In this document: positions 36,797 through 44,786 of the stretch, piece by piece
Layout: each line of letters starts with the position of its first letter
Position numbering within the stretch: position 1 is the stretch's first letter
Source: Gammaproteobacteria bacterium
Lineage (GTDB): Bacteria; Pseudomonadota; Gammaproteobacteria; Pseudomonadales; Azotimanducaceae
Assembly (NCBI GenBank): GCA_002704225.1
Contig: PAFU01000049.1
Span: 36,803-100,802, forward strand
Length of the DNA stretch: 64,000 nt
Direction of reading: 5' to 3'
The notes under the pieces: model-generated
Database searches by the model: none
What the model was told of the DNA's origin: nothing
Seen by the model: only the letters and a program-made list of their open reading frames with translations
Position numbers and translations under genes: made by a program

Positions 36797-37159
36797 TTAC
36801 GGGCCGCCGTGCAGCAGTCGCCTGCGAAGACCGGCGTACTCTTCCGATGACAACTCGTCCTTAAACACCCAGGCCACCTGCCCCTTGGGCTGGGGAAAGG
36901 CCACACACCAAGGACATACCCAGCACCGCAGCGGCACCCCGATCAAGGGCCGCGCGTCGGCAACCGGCAGTTCCGTCTGGTCAGATTCGAGACCGTCTGC
37001 GGCCCGAGGCAATTCGACCAGTAGCCGTTGATCTGTGCGGCTTCGCCGCAAAGCCGCAGTAACGTAAACACAGGCCAAGGACAGACCGGTCAGACCCAGC
37101 AGTTGAAACAGTCCATAAGCCGTCAACCCGGCCCAGAGGACGATGCAGGCTCTACGCAT
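36797..37159 (-). CDS. YgfX/CptA-like membrane protein
   Basis: 120 aa; one or two hydrophobic segments near the N-terminus (IVLWAGLTAYGLFQLLG and LTGLSLACVYVTAAL), then a soluble part ending FKDELSSEEYAGLRRRLL. This matches the YgfX family layout, and the gene lies directly after sdhE, its usual partner. In E. coli, YgfX (CptA) has been proposed as a toxin affecting cytoskeletal proteins, paired with the SdhE region; this role remains debated. I start it at the ATG at 37159, 25 bases after the sdhE stop. Convergent with nadB. Confidence 0.7.
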   Translation of the reverse strand: MRRACIVLWAGLTAYGLFQLLGLTGLSLACVYVTAALRRSRTDQRLLVELPRAADGLESDQTELPVADARPLIGVPLRCWVCPWCVAFPQPKGQVAWVFKDELSSEEYAGLRRRLLHGGP

Positions 37160-37184
37160 ACGCCCGGGTAAGACGGTTAGTGTG

Positions 37185-37436
37185 TCAGAGCACGCCGTCG
37201 TAGCGGATGATTTTGTCGACGAGGCCAACCACCTGTGGGTCTTGAGAAACGATACGGCCTTGCAACAGGTCGTACAGATCAACGTCTTCCCAATCCAGCA
37301 GCTCTTCATACAGCGCCTGTTCATCCTCTGAGAGATCGTAAAAACAGTCCCGCACAAAGGGCACCAGCTTCAGTTCCAATTCCGTCAGGCCCCGACGGCT
37401 GCGCCAATAAATGTGTTTCAAATCAACTGGAATCAC
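37185..37436 (-). CDS. sdhE: FAD assembly factor SdhE
   Basis: Small cytosolic protein that helps attach FAD covalently to succinate dehydrogenase. 83 aa, standard size. The family motif RRGLTELELKL near residue 14 corresponds to RGxxE, and the acidic LSEDEQALYEELLDWEDVDLYDLL, given here in parts (LSEDEQALYEELLDWED, DLYDLL), is characteristic. GTG start with AGGA upstream. Divergent from ygfZ across 79 bases, as in many gammaproteobacteria. Confidence 0.93.
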   Translation of the reverse strand: MIPVDLKHIYWRSRRGLTELELKLVPFVRDCFYDLSEDEQALYEELLDWEDVDLYDLLQGRIVSQDPQVVGLVDKIIRYDGVL

Positions 37437-37515
37437 TTATGTTCCTCAGGTTATTGCTTTTGCCTAGGGCTATCAGGCAGTCTGCGCTTCTTAATCTGTA
37501 AGACGGACATGACAC

Positions 37516-38232
37516 GTGGACACATGGTCAGACGCACAACTCGTCAGCCTCGAAGGCCATGCGGTCAAAGCCTTTCTGCAAGGCTACCTTACTTGCAACA
37601 GCGACCGCATCGAAAAAAATACGCCCACGCCTATGACACTGTGCAACCTCAAGGGTCGGGTCGTCGCCAACGGCTGGGCATTGGGAGACGACGCGCAGGT
37701 CTTGCTGGTCGTGCACCGTACCGTGGCCGATGCACTGGTGGCTTTTCTGAAGCCCTATGCCATGTTTTCCAAATGCAAGGTACACGCCCTGCCCCAAGCC
37801 GTGCCGGTGGTGTTAAACCCTCAGTCTGACAATACCTTCGCTGGTGATTGGGGCTTTGGCGCGGAGCTGTTCAACCCAGCGGATGCCAGTGGCGACGACC
37901 AATCTGCCACCATCGCCCAACGCTTGATCGAAGACCGCTTCGCTTGGGTCAGCGAACCCGTGGCGGGCAAGTTCCTCCCCCAAGTGTTGGGCATGCACGA
38001 TGTGGGCGCGATCGATTTCGACAAAGGCTGTTATTTGGGCCAAGAGATCGTGGCCAGAGCGCAGTTTCGTGGGGCGGTGAAGCGCGGTATCGATCAGTTC
38101 GCTTGGCAGGGCGAACGCCCTGCTGCGGGGGATAGCAGGGAAGACCCAGAGTTCGGCAAGGGAACCGTCATCAGCACCGCGGGTGTCGAAGCGTCTGAGC
38201 GTGGCCGGGGGCTTTGGGTGAGAGGTATCTGA
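37516..38232 (+). CDS. ygfZ: YgfZ/GcvT-fold folate-binding protein
   Basis: Tetrahydrofolate-binding protein that supports maintenance or repair of certain Fe-S enzymes. 238 aa, shorter than E. coli YgfZ (326), because the C-terminal barrel is reduced. The diagnostic motif DKGCYLGQEIVARAQFRG contains the conserved Cys (K-G-C-Y-x-G-Q-E). GTG start at 37516. It diverges from sdhE and converges with a GFA-domain gene 12 bases past its stop. Confidence 0.9.
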   Translation: MDTWSDAQLVSLEGHAVKAFLQGYLTCNSDRIEKNTPTPMTLCNLKGRVVANGWALGDDAQVLLVVHRTVADALVAFLKPYAMFSKCKVHALPQAVPVVLNPQSDNTFAGDWGFGAELFNPADASGDDQSATIAQRLIEDRFAWVSEPVAGKFLPQVLGMHDVGAIDFDKGCYLGQEIVARAQFRGAVKRGIDQFAWQGERPAAGDSREDPEFGKGTVISTAGVEASERGRGLWVRGI

Positions 38233-38244
38233 GCCAAAGCCGAT

Positions 38245-38628
38245 CTAGTCACTCGGAAGGCCATCATGCCTCGGGTGTCCGCCGGCAAACTCATACCACG
38301 TCGGCTTACCTGCGCAGAAGATTTCACTCTCCAACTTAAAGTCTTGCTCATTGAACAGACCGGCTTCGATGATGTATCGATTTGGCATCAAAAAGTAAAA
38401 CAGGTTGCTGCCACACTTCTTGCAGAAGCCGCGCTCTGCCCACTCCGAAGAACGGTATCTTCTTATATTTGCTTCTCCAGCAAAGGTCACAGAGCCTACC
38501 GCCACGGCCAATGCCGGCCCTCCATTCCACCGCCTACACATAGAGCAGTGGCAGGCGTGAACATGTGACTCCACATCCTTGGCCTCAAATGTCACCGCAC
38601 CGCACAAACATTGACCGGTACCGTTCAT
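38245..38628 (-). CDS. GFA/CENP-V zinc-binding domain protein (second copy)
   Basis: 127 aa from the ATG at 38628, which has AGAGGG upstream; the frame extends 28 codons further without family similarity. Zinc ligands C7 and C9 (GQCLCGAV), C26, C28 and C31 (HACHCSMC), and C69 and C72 (GFCKKCG). It belongs to the same fold family as the gene at 33977 but is clearly diverged from it (different spacing and C-terminus), so it is not a recent duplicate. The substrate is unknown. Confidence 0.85.
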   Translation of the reverse strand: MNGTGQCLCGAVTFEAKDVESHVHACHCSMCRRWNGGPALAVAVGSVTFAGEANIRRYRSSEWAERGFCKKCGSNLFYFLMPNRYIIEAGLFNEQDFKLESEIFCAGKPTWYEFAGGHPRHDGLPSD

Positions 38629-38718
38629 ATAACCCTCTCTATCGTTTTGCGAACTTTGCTGGGAGCGAGCAAGGAGCGCCTTAGGTATTCGGTATGCGCT
38701 CGCTGATTCCACCTACCC

Positions 38719-40014
38719 CTACTCTGCCGTCGAAATTCTGATCAGATCACTGAGAAAGGATGAAACCACTTCGTTCCAGATATCGTTGTGGCCGCTCATC
38801 ACATCTTTTGTCGTGAAAATATTCATGTACGGATTGTTGGGTCTGGTTCGACCCTTGGATATCAAGACCGAACCATTAAAGACGACGCTACCGCGCTCAG
38901 ATTCGATCTGGCTCAACCAGGCCTCCCTTGGATCGACATTTCCGCCATTGGAGATCGACGACTTCGCACCGGCCCTCGCGTCCAGTACGTGGGTCAGATA
39001 AGAATCAAAGTGACCAACGGCGTGAATGTCTGCATCCCACTGGTTTAGCTCGTAGTGTTCGATTCCGTTTTTCGGGCAGTAAATTGCCGGCGTCGTTCGA
39101 TGGCTCTCCACCAGCGAACCCGGCAACCGCCCGATAGGGAAAAACCATCGTACAAACATGTCCGCGTGCGAGGTCAGAATGATTAGCTTGGGTAACTGGG
39201 TTTCGGGATATTCTCGGCATTCATCTTGAGACAAGTCGTACAGCGACCCATAACGTATTGCCTCGAATGCTGGATTCAGCAGAACGACTAAATCACCGAA
39301 CCCTTCAGCCGCTTGAGTCGTTTTGTAGGGCCGACTGGAGACGTAGCGTTCGGACAGCACTGAGTGTAGCGATGAAAAGAGCGCTGCCCCGCCGAAACTG
39401 TGCCCTATGGTGATCATTCTGCTTTGGGAGTGCTTTGCCTTGTTCTGCTTCACAATTTGCTCTAGCTCAAGCAAAACCTCGGTCATGCCTTGGTCGCCGA
39501 CTTCATGTGCGGTCGCTTTTCTGGCCCAGAACGTAAAGTAGTTTAAAAAGCCATTCAGAGAGGTGCCCCGCCAACCGATGTACACCCCGAGAACTTTTCT
39601 GCGCGGTTTTCCTGTTATTGCCCGAACCCGTTTTTCATTTTCAGATGCTTGGCGGAGGATCTCTCTGAATGAGGCAATGTTCGCATCTTCTGGCTCTCCG
39701 TTGGCGTTGTGATGCCAACCATGGACAAAAACCATCAGGAGAATGCCGGATTCTTCGGCAATTTCTCGGTAGGCGTCTGTCACAATTTTTTGGGCCTCGG
39801 GTACGTTTAGCTGACCTTGATCATCATACTCAATGAAGCTCAATCGATATTCCTCGACGCTATCGAGGGCGGATACATTCATCACCTGCTCGGCGCAATC
39901 CGGCGCACGTTCAAACTCGCAAAATTCACCAAACGACGTTCTGTAGGGGTCTGTGGTTGTACAACCAGCAATGAAGAAGGCGGCCAACACCGCCACCCAT
40001 ATCCCTTTGATCAT
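38719..40014 (-). CDS. Predicted lipoprotein alpha/beta hydrolase, function unknown
   Basis: 431 aa. The N-terminus is a lipoprotein signal with lipobox FIAGC (acylated Cys at residue 18), so the protein should be anchored in the envelope. The body looks like an alpha/beta hydrolase: VFVHGWHHNA at about 95-104 (oxyanion region), and nucleophile elbow GHSFGGA with S206. Later acid and base candidates lie in TSHADMFVRWF and GHFDSYLTHV. I do not recognise a substrate family. ATG start behind GGAGG. An AATTTCG/CGAAATT dyad lies about 80 bases upstream. Neither neighbour suggests a pathway. Confidence 0.7.
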   Translation of the reverse strand: MIKGIWVAVLAAFFIAGCTTTDPYRTSFGEFCEFERAPDCAEQVMNVSALDSVEEYRLSFIEYDDQGQLNVPEAQKIVTDAYREIAEESGILLMVFVHGWHHNANGEPEDANIASFREILRQASENEKRVRAITGKPRRKVLGVYIGWRGTSLNGFLNYFTFWARKATAHEVGDQGMTEVLLELEQIVKQNKAKHSQSRMITIGHSFGGAALFSSLHSVLSERYVSSRPYKTTQAAEGFGDLVVLLNPAFEAIRYGSLYDLSQDECREYPETQLPKLIILTSHADMFVRWFFPIGRLPGSLVESHRTTPAIYCPKNGIEHYELNQWDADIHAVGHFDSYLTHVLDARAGAKSSISNGGNVDPREAWLSQIESERGSVVFNGSVLISKGRTRPNNPYMNIFTTKDVMSGHNDIWNEVVSSFLSDLIRISTAE

Positions 40015-40094
40015 TCATCGCCTCCGTTTGGTACTGATGACGATGCAGGGCAGGTATCGCCAGCAATCGCCAAACAGGTCAACCTGACAGAAGC

Positions 40095-40113
40095 AATTTC
40101 GGGTGTCGAAATT
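40095..40113. promoter_or_regulatory. Perfect inverted repeat, possible operator
   Basis: AATTTCG, five bases (GGTGT), then CGAAATT: a perfect 7+7 dyad in the 206-base gap between the lipoprotein hydrolase (start 40014) and the acyl-CoA hydrolase gene (stop 40221). It could bind a dimeric regulator of the hydrolase. It lacks a following T-tract, so a terminator role is less likely. The rest of the gap shows no gene. Confidence 0.3.
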
Positions 40114-40220
40114 AGCGTTTGAAGCCGCTCACAAACTGCGATGTTTCTCTGTATTTCACGCCTTTGGCATACGGATTGACCGTCAATGTTTACCCGCGGC
40201 AAGGGTTCCAGAGGTCTGTC

Positions 40221-41357
40221 TTAGGAAAACGTGGGCAAATCCTCCAGCGGATGTGGCCCTCCTTCTGCTTCCCAGTAGCCGACAAAATGCTCGTCAACCA
40301 AGGACTGAGGCAGATCGGCAATTTGGGCAACCGTCCACTGGGGCGACAGATCTTTGTCGATCAGCAGCGCTCTCACCCCTTCGGCAAAGTCCGGTCGTGA
40401 CAAACAGTTGTTTGCAACGGCAAGCTCGGTCATAAAGCATTCCGCCAAGTCCATCATCGGCCCAAGGCTGAGCTGTTTGAAAATGATGCCCGCAGTAATC
40501 GGGCAGCCAGCGCGCAGATTCGCCGCACCGCGATCCATCCATTTTGACGTGCCGTCTAACGCCAGAATACTGTCAACACAGGCGCTCAGGTCACTCAGTT
40601 CAATGCTGTCGACATTGACTGCGCCCACATCACTCGCAGGCATTTCTCCTGAATACGCCTGCTGACCAAGATAGCGGTCTAACACCTCGTTATTGTCCTG
40701 TGGCGCGCCAATGCGCCATGCCAACTGGGTCAGTCCAGTTAAGAAGGCAGCCCTGGACTCATGACCCACCACATGGGTACCGATACCCAGCGCCAGCGCG
40801 TCGGTGGCGTTGACTTGGCTGCCGGTCAAGGTCAGCAGAGCCGCCATCTTGGGTGCCAGCTTGCGCATCACGACGGTGCCTCCGGCATCCGGGAACAGCC
40901 CAATGGTGATTTCGGGAAAGGCCAGTCGCGAACGCTCCGTCAGTACGCGGTATTTTGAAGCCGAGAACAGTCCGTAGCCGCCACCCATCACAATGCCATG
41001 GCCCAGCGTCAGCAGAGGTTTAGGGTAGCAGTGCATGATGTAGTCCAGCCGGTATTCGGCGGCAAAAAACCGTTGGGGGTAGTCGTTAACCGTAGCCCCC
41101 GCTGCCAAATTTTCTTTCGCGGCGTGGTACAGGGCCTGAATATCGCCGCCCGCACACAGGGCTTTATCGCCCTCGCCGGTAACGATGACGGCTACCACCT
41201 CATCACGCGCTGCCCAATCCAGCATTTTTGGCGTCATGGCCTCTACCGCATCTAAGGTGAGGGCGTTGAGGGTTGTTGGCACATTGAGGTGCGCTTGCGC
41301 GACCACGCTGCCCTCTGGGCCGGGGTGTTCAAAAAATAGCACGTCAGTCGTCGTCAT
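40221..41357 (-). CDS. 3-hydroxyisobutyryl-CoA hydrolase-like enoyl-CoA hydratase family protein
   Basis: 378 aa, crotonase fold. The length and the pattern GEGDKALCAGGDIQALY, GHGIVMGGGYGLFSASKYRV and FPEITIGLFPDAGGTVVMRKL match 3-hydroxyisobutyryl-CoA hydrolases of valine breakdown rather than plain enoyl-CoA hydratases (about 260 aa). No other valine-degradation gene is nearby, so the substrate is inferred from family only. Its ATG overlaps the ung stop by four bases, suggesting co-translation. Confidence 0.85.
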   Translation of the reverse strand: MTTTDVLFFEHPGPEGSVVAQAHLNVPTTLNALTLDAVEAMTPKMLDWAARDEVVAVIVTGEGDKALCAGGDIQALYHAAKENLAAGATVNDYPQRFFAAEYRLDYIMHCYPKPLLTLGHGIVMGGGYGLFSASKYRVLTERSRLAFPEITIGLFPDAGGTVVMRKLAPKMAALLTLTGSQVNATDALALGIGTHVVGHESRAAFLTGLTQLAWRIGAPQDNNEVLDRYLGQQAYSGEMPASDVGAVNVDSIELSDLSACVDSILALDGTSKWMDRGAANLRAGCPITAGIIFKQLSLGPMMDLAECFMTELAVANNCLSRPDFAEGVRALLIDKDLSPQWTVAQIADLPQSLVDEHFVGYWEAEGGPHPLEDLPTFS

Positions 41358-42076
41358 AAACGGTTAAACCTCTCGGTGGATACGCGCTGCTGTGGCAGCC
41401 ACTGGATGGGTGTTAGACCTTGCTGTTGCAGTAAGTCGTTGGCGGTCGAAAAGTGTTTGCTGCCGAAAAAACCGCGATGCGCCGAAAGCGGCGACGGATG
41501 CGGGGCTTTCAGTAAGTGGTGACGATCCGCTGCCACCCGTGCGGCTTTCTTTTGAGCATAGCTGCCCCAGAGCATAAAAATCAGCCCTTCGCGCCGGTTC
41601 GACAGGCGCTGCACAAGGGTGTCGGTAAACTGCTCCCAGCCTCGACCTTGGTGCGAGGCAGCTTGCGCGTGCTCCACACTGAGCACGGCGTTGAGAAGCA
41701 GCACACCTTGCTGCGCCCAATGCGTGAGATCGCCGGATGCTTGGCGTATATCGAAGTTTTGCCCCAGATCTTGCTGGATCTCGGTGTAAATATTGCGCAG
41801 GGACGGCGGCAGCGGCTGGTCTTGTGGTACGGAAAAACTCAGACCCATGGCCTGATCGGGGCCGTGGTACGGATCTTGGCCCACGATCACCACCCGCACC
41901 TCTTCGACCGGCACCAGATCCATGGCGGCAAACATCTGAGGTCCCGGCGGATAAATACGCTTGCCTGCGCGCTTTTCGACCAGCAGAAATTCACGCAACT
42001 CTTGCATGTAGGGCTGATCGAACTGATCTCCCATCAGGCTCCGCCAGGACGGCTCTAAGTCCACCGATCGGTTCAC
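41354..42076 (-). CDS. ung: Uracil-DNA glycosylase
   Basis: Removes uracil from DNA for base-excision repair. 240 aa (E. coli 229). The water-activating Asp is D68 in VGQDPYHGPDQAMGLSFSV, and the DNA-binding loop APHPSPLSAHRGF carries the catalytic His. LLLNAVLSVE and MLWGSYAQKK are further family motifs. The start is GTG at 42076, 13 bases after lysS. Linked to the downstream acyl-CoA hydrolase by a four-base overlap. Confidence 0.96.
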   Translation of the reverse strand: MNRSVDLEPSWRSLMGDQFDQPYMQELREFLLVEKRAGKRIYPPGPQMFAAMDLVPVEEVRVVIVGQDPYHGPDQAMGLSFSVPQDQPLPPSLRNIYTEIQQDLGQNFDIRQASGDLTHWAQQGVLLLNAVLSVEHAQAASHQGRGWEQFTDTLVQRLSNRREGLIFMLWGSYAQKKAARVAADRHHLLKAPHPSPLSAHRGFFGSKHFSTANDLLQQQGLTPIQWLPQQRVSTERFNRL

Positions 42077-42089
42077 GTCCGCCGACCTG

Positions 42090-43568
42090 TTACTGAGGCC
42101 GCATCAGCGGGAACAACAGCACATCACGAATGGACGGTGCATTGGTCAACAGCATGACCAGCCGGTCGATGCCCAGCCCCTCACCTGCCGTAGGCGGCAG
42201 CCCGTATTCCAAGGCGGTGATGTAGTCCTGATCAAAGTGCATGGCTTCGTGATCGCCCTTGGACTTGAGATCCGCCTGCGCCTGAAAGCGTCCGGCTTGG
42301 TCCACCGGGTCGTTGAGCTCCGAGAAGCCGTTGGCATACTCCCGACCGCCGATAAATAACTCAAAACGGTCAGTCACGTCTGGGTTGTGATCATTGCGAC
42401 GGGCCAGCGGCGAGACTTCGGCCGGATATTCCGTGATGTAGGTTGGTTGTTCCAGACGCCCTTCTACCAGTGCCTCAAAAGTTTCCATCTGCAGCTTGCC
42501 AAGCCCCCAATGGTCTTCAACGGCCACTTGCTTGTCTTTCAGAACACCGCGCAGATGATCGACATTGTCTACAGAGCCTTCGGCCACCCCGCCAAAGCGG
42601 GCCAGCGATTCCGCCATGGTGACCCGCTGGGGAGACTTGGCGAAGTCCAGTTCAATACCCTGATACACAATCTGCTGGCTGCCGCAGGCACGTTGGGTCA
42701 GTTCCCGCATCAATTCGTCGGTCAGATCCATCAGGTCCCGGTAATCGGCATAGGCCTGATAGAACTCGAGCATGGTGAATTCTGGATTGTGTCGGGTAGA
42801 CAAACCCTCGTTACGGAAGTTGCGATTGATCTCGTACACGCGCTCGAAGCCTCCGACCACCAGACGCTTCAAAAACAACTCTGGGGCAACGCGCAAAAAC
42901 AACGGCATATCCAGCGCATTGTGATGGGTGGTAAACGGCCGAGCTGTGGCCCCTCCCGGGATGCTGTGCATCATGGGGGTTTCCACTTCCAAGTAGCTGC
43001 GCTGATTGAAAAAATCACGCAGGGCCTGCATCACCATGGAGCGTGTGCGGAAAACCCCTCGGGTGTCTTCGTTCACGATCAGATCGACGTAGCGCTGGCG
43101 ATAGCGTATCTCTTGGTCGGTCACGCCATGAAACTTCTCGGGCAGCGGCAGCATGGTCTTGTTCAGCAGCACGACCTTGTCGGCGTGCACGCTTAACTCA
43201 CCCTTGTTGGTGCGCATCAAAGTACCGCTGACCCCGACGATGTCGCCCATCTCCCAGAACTGGGAAAAGTCGTCGTATGCGTCATCGCCCAAATCGTTCT
43301 TGGTTAAGTAACACTGGATCTGACCGCTGACGTCTTGCAGGGTGACGAAACTCGCCTTACCCATGACCCGGCGCAGCATGACCCGACCGGCCACTGCCGT
43401 GCGCGCTCCGGCCTCTGCCAGTGCCGCCTTGTCCTGATCTGCGAACTGACTCTGCAGCTCTGCGGCCAGTGCCTGGCGACGAAAATCGTTTCGATAGACC
43501 TTACTTTTCTCCAGCCAGGCATCCATTTTGGCCCGACGGTTGAGTAAGACATCTCTTTCTTCGCTCAT
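42090..43568 (-). CDS. lysS: Lysyl-tRNA synthetase (class II)
   Basis: Charges tRNA-Lys. 492 aa from the ATG at 43568, which has AGGA 6 bases upstream; an 18-codon upstream extension overlaps the end of prfB and is unlikely. N-terminal OB anticodon-binding domain ([21 protein letters not shown]), motif 2 [19 protein letters not shown], and motif 3 [12 protein letters not shown]. It follows prfB by 32 bases, the standard prfB-lysS pair. Confidence 0.97.
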   Translation of the reverse strand: MSEERDVLLNRRAKMDAWLEKSKVYRNDFRRQALAAELQSQFADQDKAALAEAGARTAVAGRVMLRRVMGKASFVTLQDVSGQIQCYLTKNDLGDDAYDDFSQFWEMGDIVGVSGTLMRTNKGELSVHADKVVLLNKTMLPLPEKFHGVTDQEIRYRQRYVDLIVNEDTRGVFRTRSMVMQALRDFFNQRSYLEVETPMMHSIPGGATARPFTTHHNALDMPLFLRVAPELFLKRLVVGGFERVYEINRNFRNEGLSTRHNPEFTMLEFYQAYADYRDLMDLTDELMRELTQRACGSQQIVYQGIELDFAKSPQRVTMAESLARFGGVAEGSVDNVDHLRGVLKDKQVAVEDHWGLGKLQMETFEALVEGRLEQPTYITEYPAEVSPLARRNDHNPDVTDRFELFIGGREYANGFSELNDPVDQAGRFQAQADLKSKGDHEAMHFDQDYITALEYGLPPTAGEGLGIDRLVMLLTNAPSIRDVLLFPLMRPQ

Positions 43569-43600
43569 GATTTTCCTTTTCAGTTCTGGTGGCGCGGCGC

Positions 43601-44699
43601 TTAAAGTCCGGCCTTCAAGCATGCTTCCATAAAGGGATCCAAGTCGCCATCCAGCACTTTGTTCGGATCCGTTCGTTCAATTTCTGTCCGTAGGTCTTTC
43701 ACCCGGGACTGATCAAGGACGTAGCTGCGGATTTGACTCCCCCAACCAATATCGGCCTTGGCGTCTTCGATAGCCTGCTGTTCCGACCGACGCTGTTGCA
43801 ACTCTAGCTCATAGAGCTTGGCGCGTAGCTGCTTGTAGGCATTGTCCTTGTTTTGGTGTTGAGAGCGCTCGCTCTGGCATTGCACCACGGTATTGGTGGG
43901 CAGGTGTGTCAGACGCACCGCCGAATCCGTTCGGTTGACGTGCTGACCACCGGCCCCACTGGCGCGGTAGGTGTCGACACGCACATCGGATGGATTGATC
44001 TCAATTTCAATGTCGTCGTCGATTTCGGCAGAAACAAAGACCGAAGCAAAGGAGGTATGTCGGCGGTTGCCGGAATCGAAGGGCGACTTACGCACCAAAC
44101 GGTGCACACCGGTTTCCGTGCGCAACCAGCCGTAGGCATATTCACCGCTGATCATCACCGTGGCGCCCTTGATGCCCGCCACATCCCCTTCGGAGACTTC
44201 CGTCACCGCCACACTGAAACCGCGACGCTCCGCCCAGCGTAAATACATGCGCAGCAGCATCTCAGCCCAATCCTGTGCTTCGGTACCGCCCGAGCCAGCC
44301 TGTATTTCGAGATAACAGTTGGCACCGTCCAGTTCGCCTTGGAACATACGACGAAATTCCAGCGATGCCAGCTGACCTTCAAGGCCCTGGAGTTCCGTAG
44401 ACACATCGTCCAACGCGGTTTGATCGTTTTCTTCGCTGGCCATTTCTGCCAGCTCGCTGAGATCGCTGAGGCTGTCGCCCAGCGTGCTGAGCAAACCGAC
44501 AATTTGTTCTAAGGAGGCACGCTCTTTGCCTAGCTGTTGGGCGCGCTCTGGATCGTTCCACACTTCGCCATCGGCGAGCTCGAGTTCGACTTCCTGCAGG
44601 CGCTCACGCTTTTCTTCGAAGTCAAAGATACCCCCGAAGCGCACCATCGCGTTCTTGTAAGTCTTTCAAATACTCTCGAATGCCGGTGATTTCAGCCAT
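43601..44699 (-). CDS. prfB: Peptide chain release factor 2 (programmed +1 frameshift)
   Basis: Recognises UGA and UAA stop codons. The gene starts at ATG 44699 with [25 protein letters not shown], here in pieces: [10 protein letters not shown] then [15 protein letters not shown], and meets an in-frame UGA at codon 26. After a +1 shift it continues [11 protein letters not shown] to the stop at 43601, giving 365 aa, the E. coli length. The SPF anticodon-like motif falls at 205-207 and the catalytic GGQ at 250-252, exactly as in E. coli. RF2 can thus limit its own synthesis by reading its own UGA. The gene is intact, not a pseudogene. Confidence 0.97.
44621..44636 (-). promoter_or_regulatory. 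prfB +1 programmed frameshift site
   Basis: On the minus strand the sequence is CGGGGG-TAT-CTT-TGA-C. The internal Shine-Dalgarno-like G-run, three bases before CTT, and the slippery CTT-TGA-C are the same elements as in E. coli prfB. The UGA is codon 26. Slippage of tRNA-Leu from CUU to UUU on slow UGA decoding moves ribosomes into the downstream frame. Confidence 0.95.
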
Positions 44700-44786
44700 G
44701 AAAATGTTCTTCGTGTTGCGGTTCGATCTGTTGCGGTTTGGGAGCACAAGAGCCAGCGGCATTGCACTCCTCACGGGGCGTGCAGT

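Noticed and set aside
33977..38628. The two GFA genes as a recent duplication
   Set aside because: Cysteine spacing, C-termini and most residues differ; they share only the family pattern.
43601..44647. prfB as a 348-aa protein or as a frameshifted pseudogene
   Set aside because: The upstream 25 codons, the in-frame UGA and the slippery site show a programmed shift and a normal 365-aa product.
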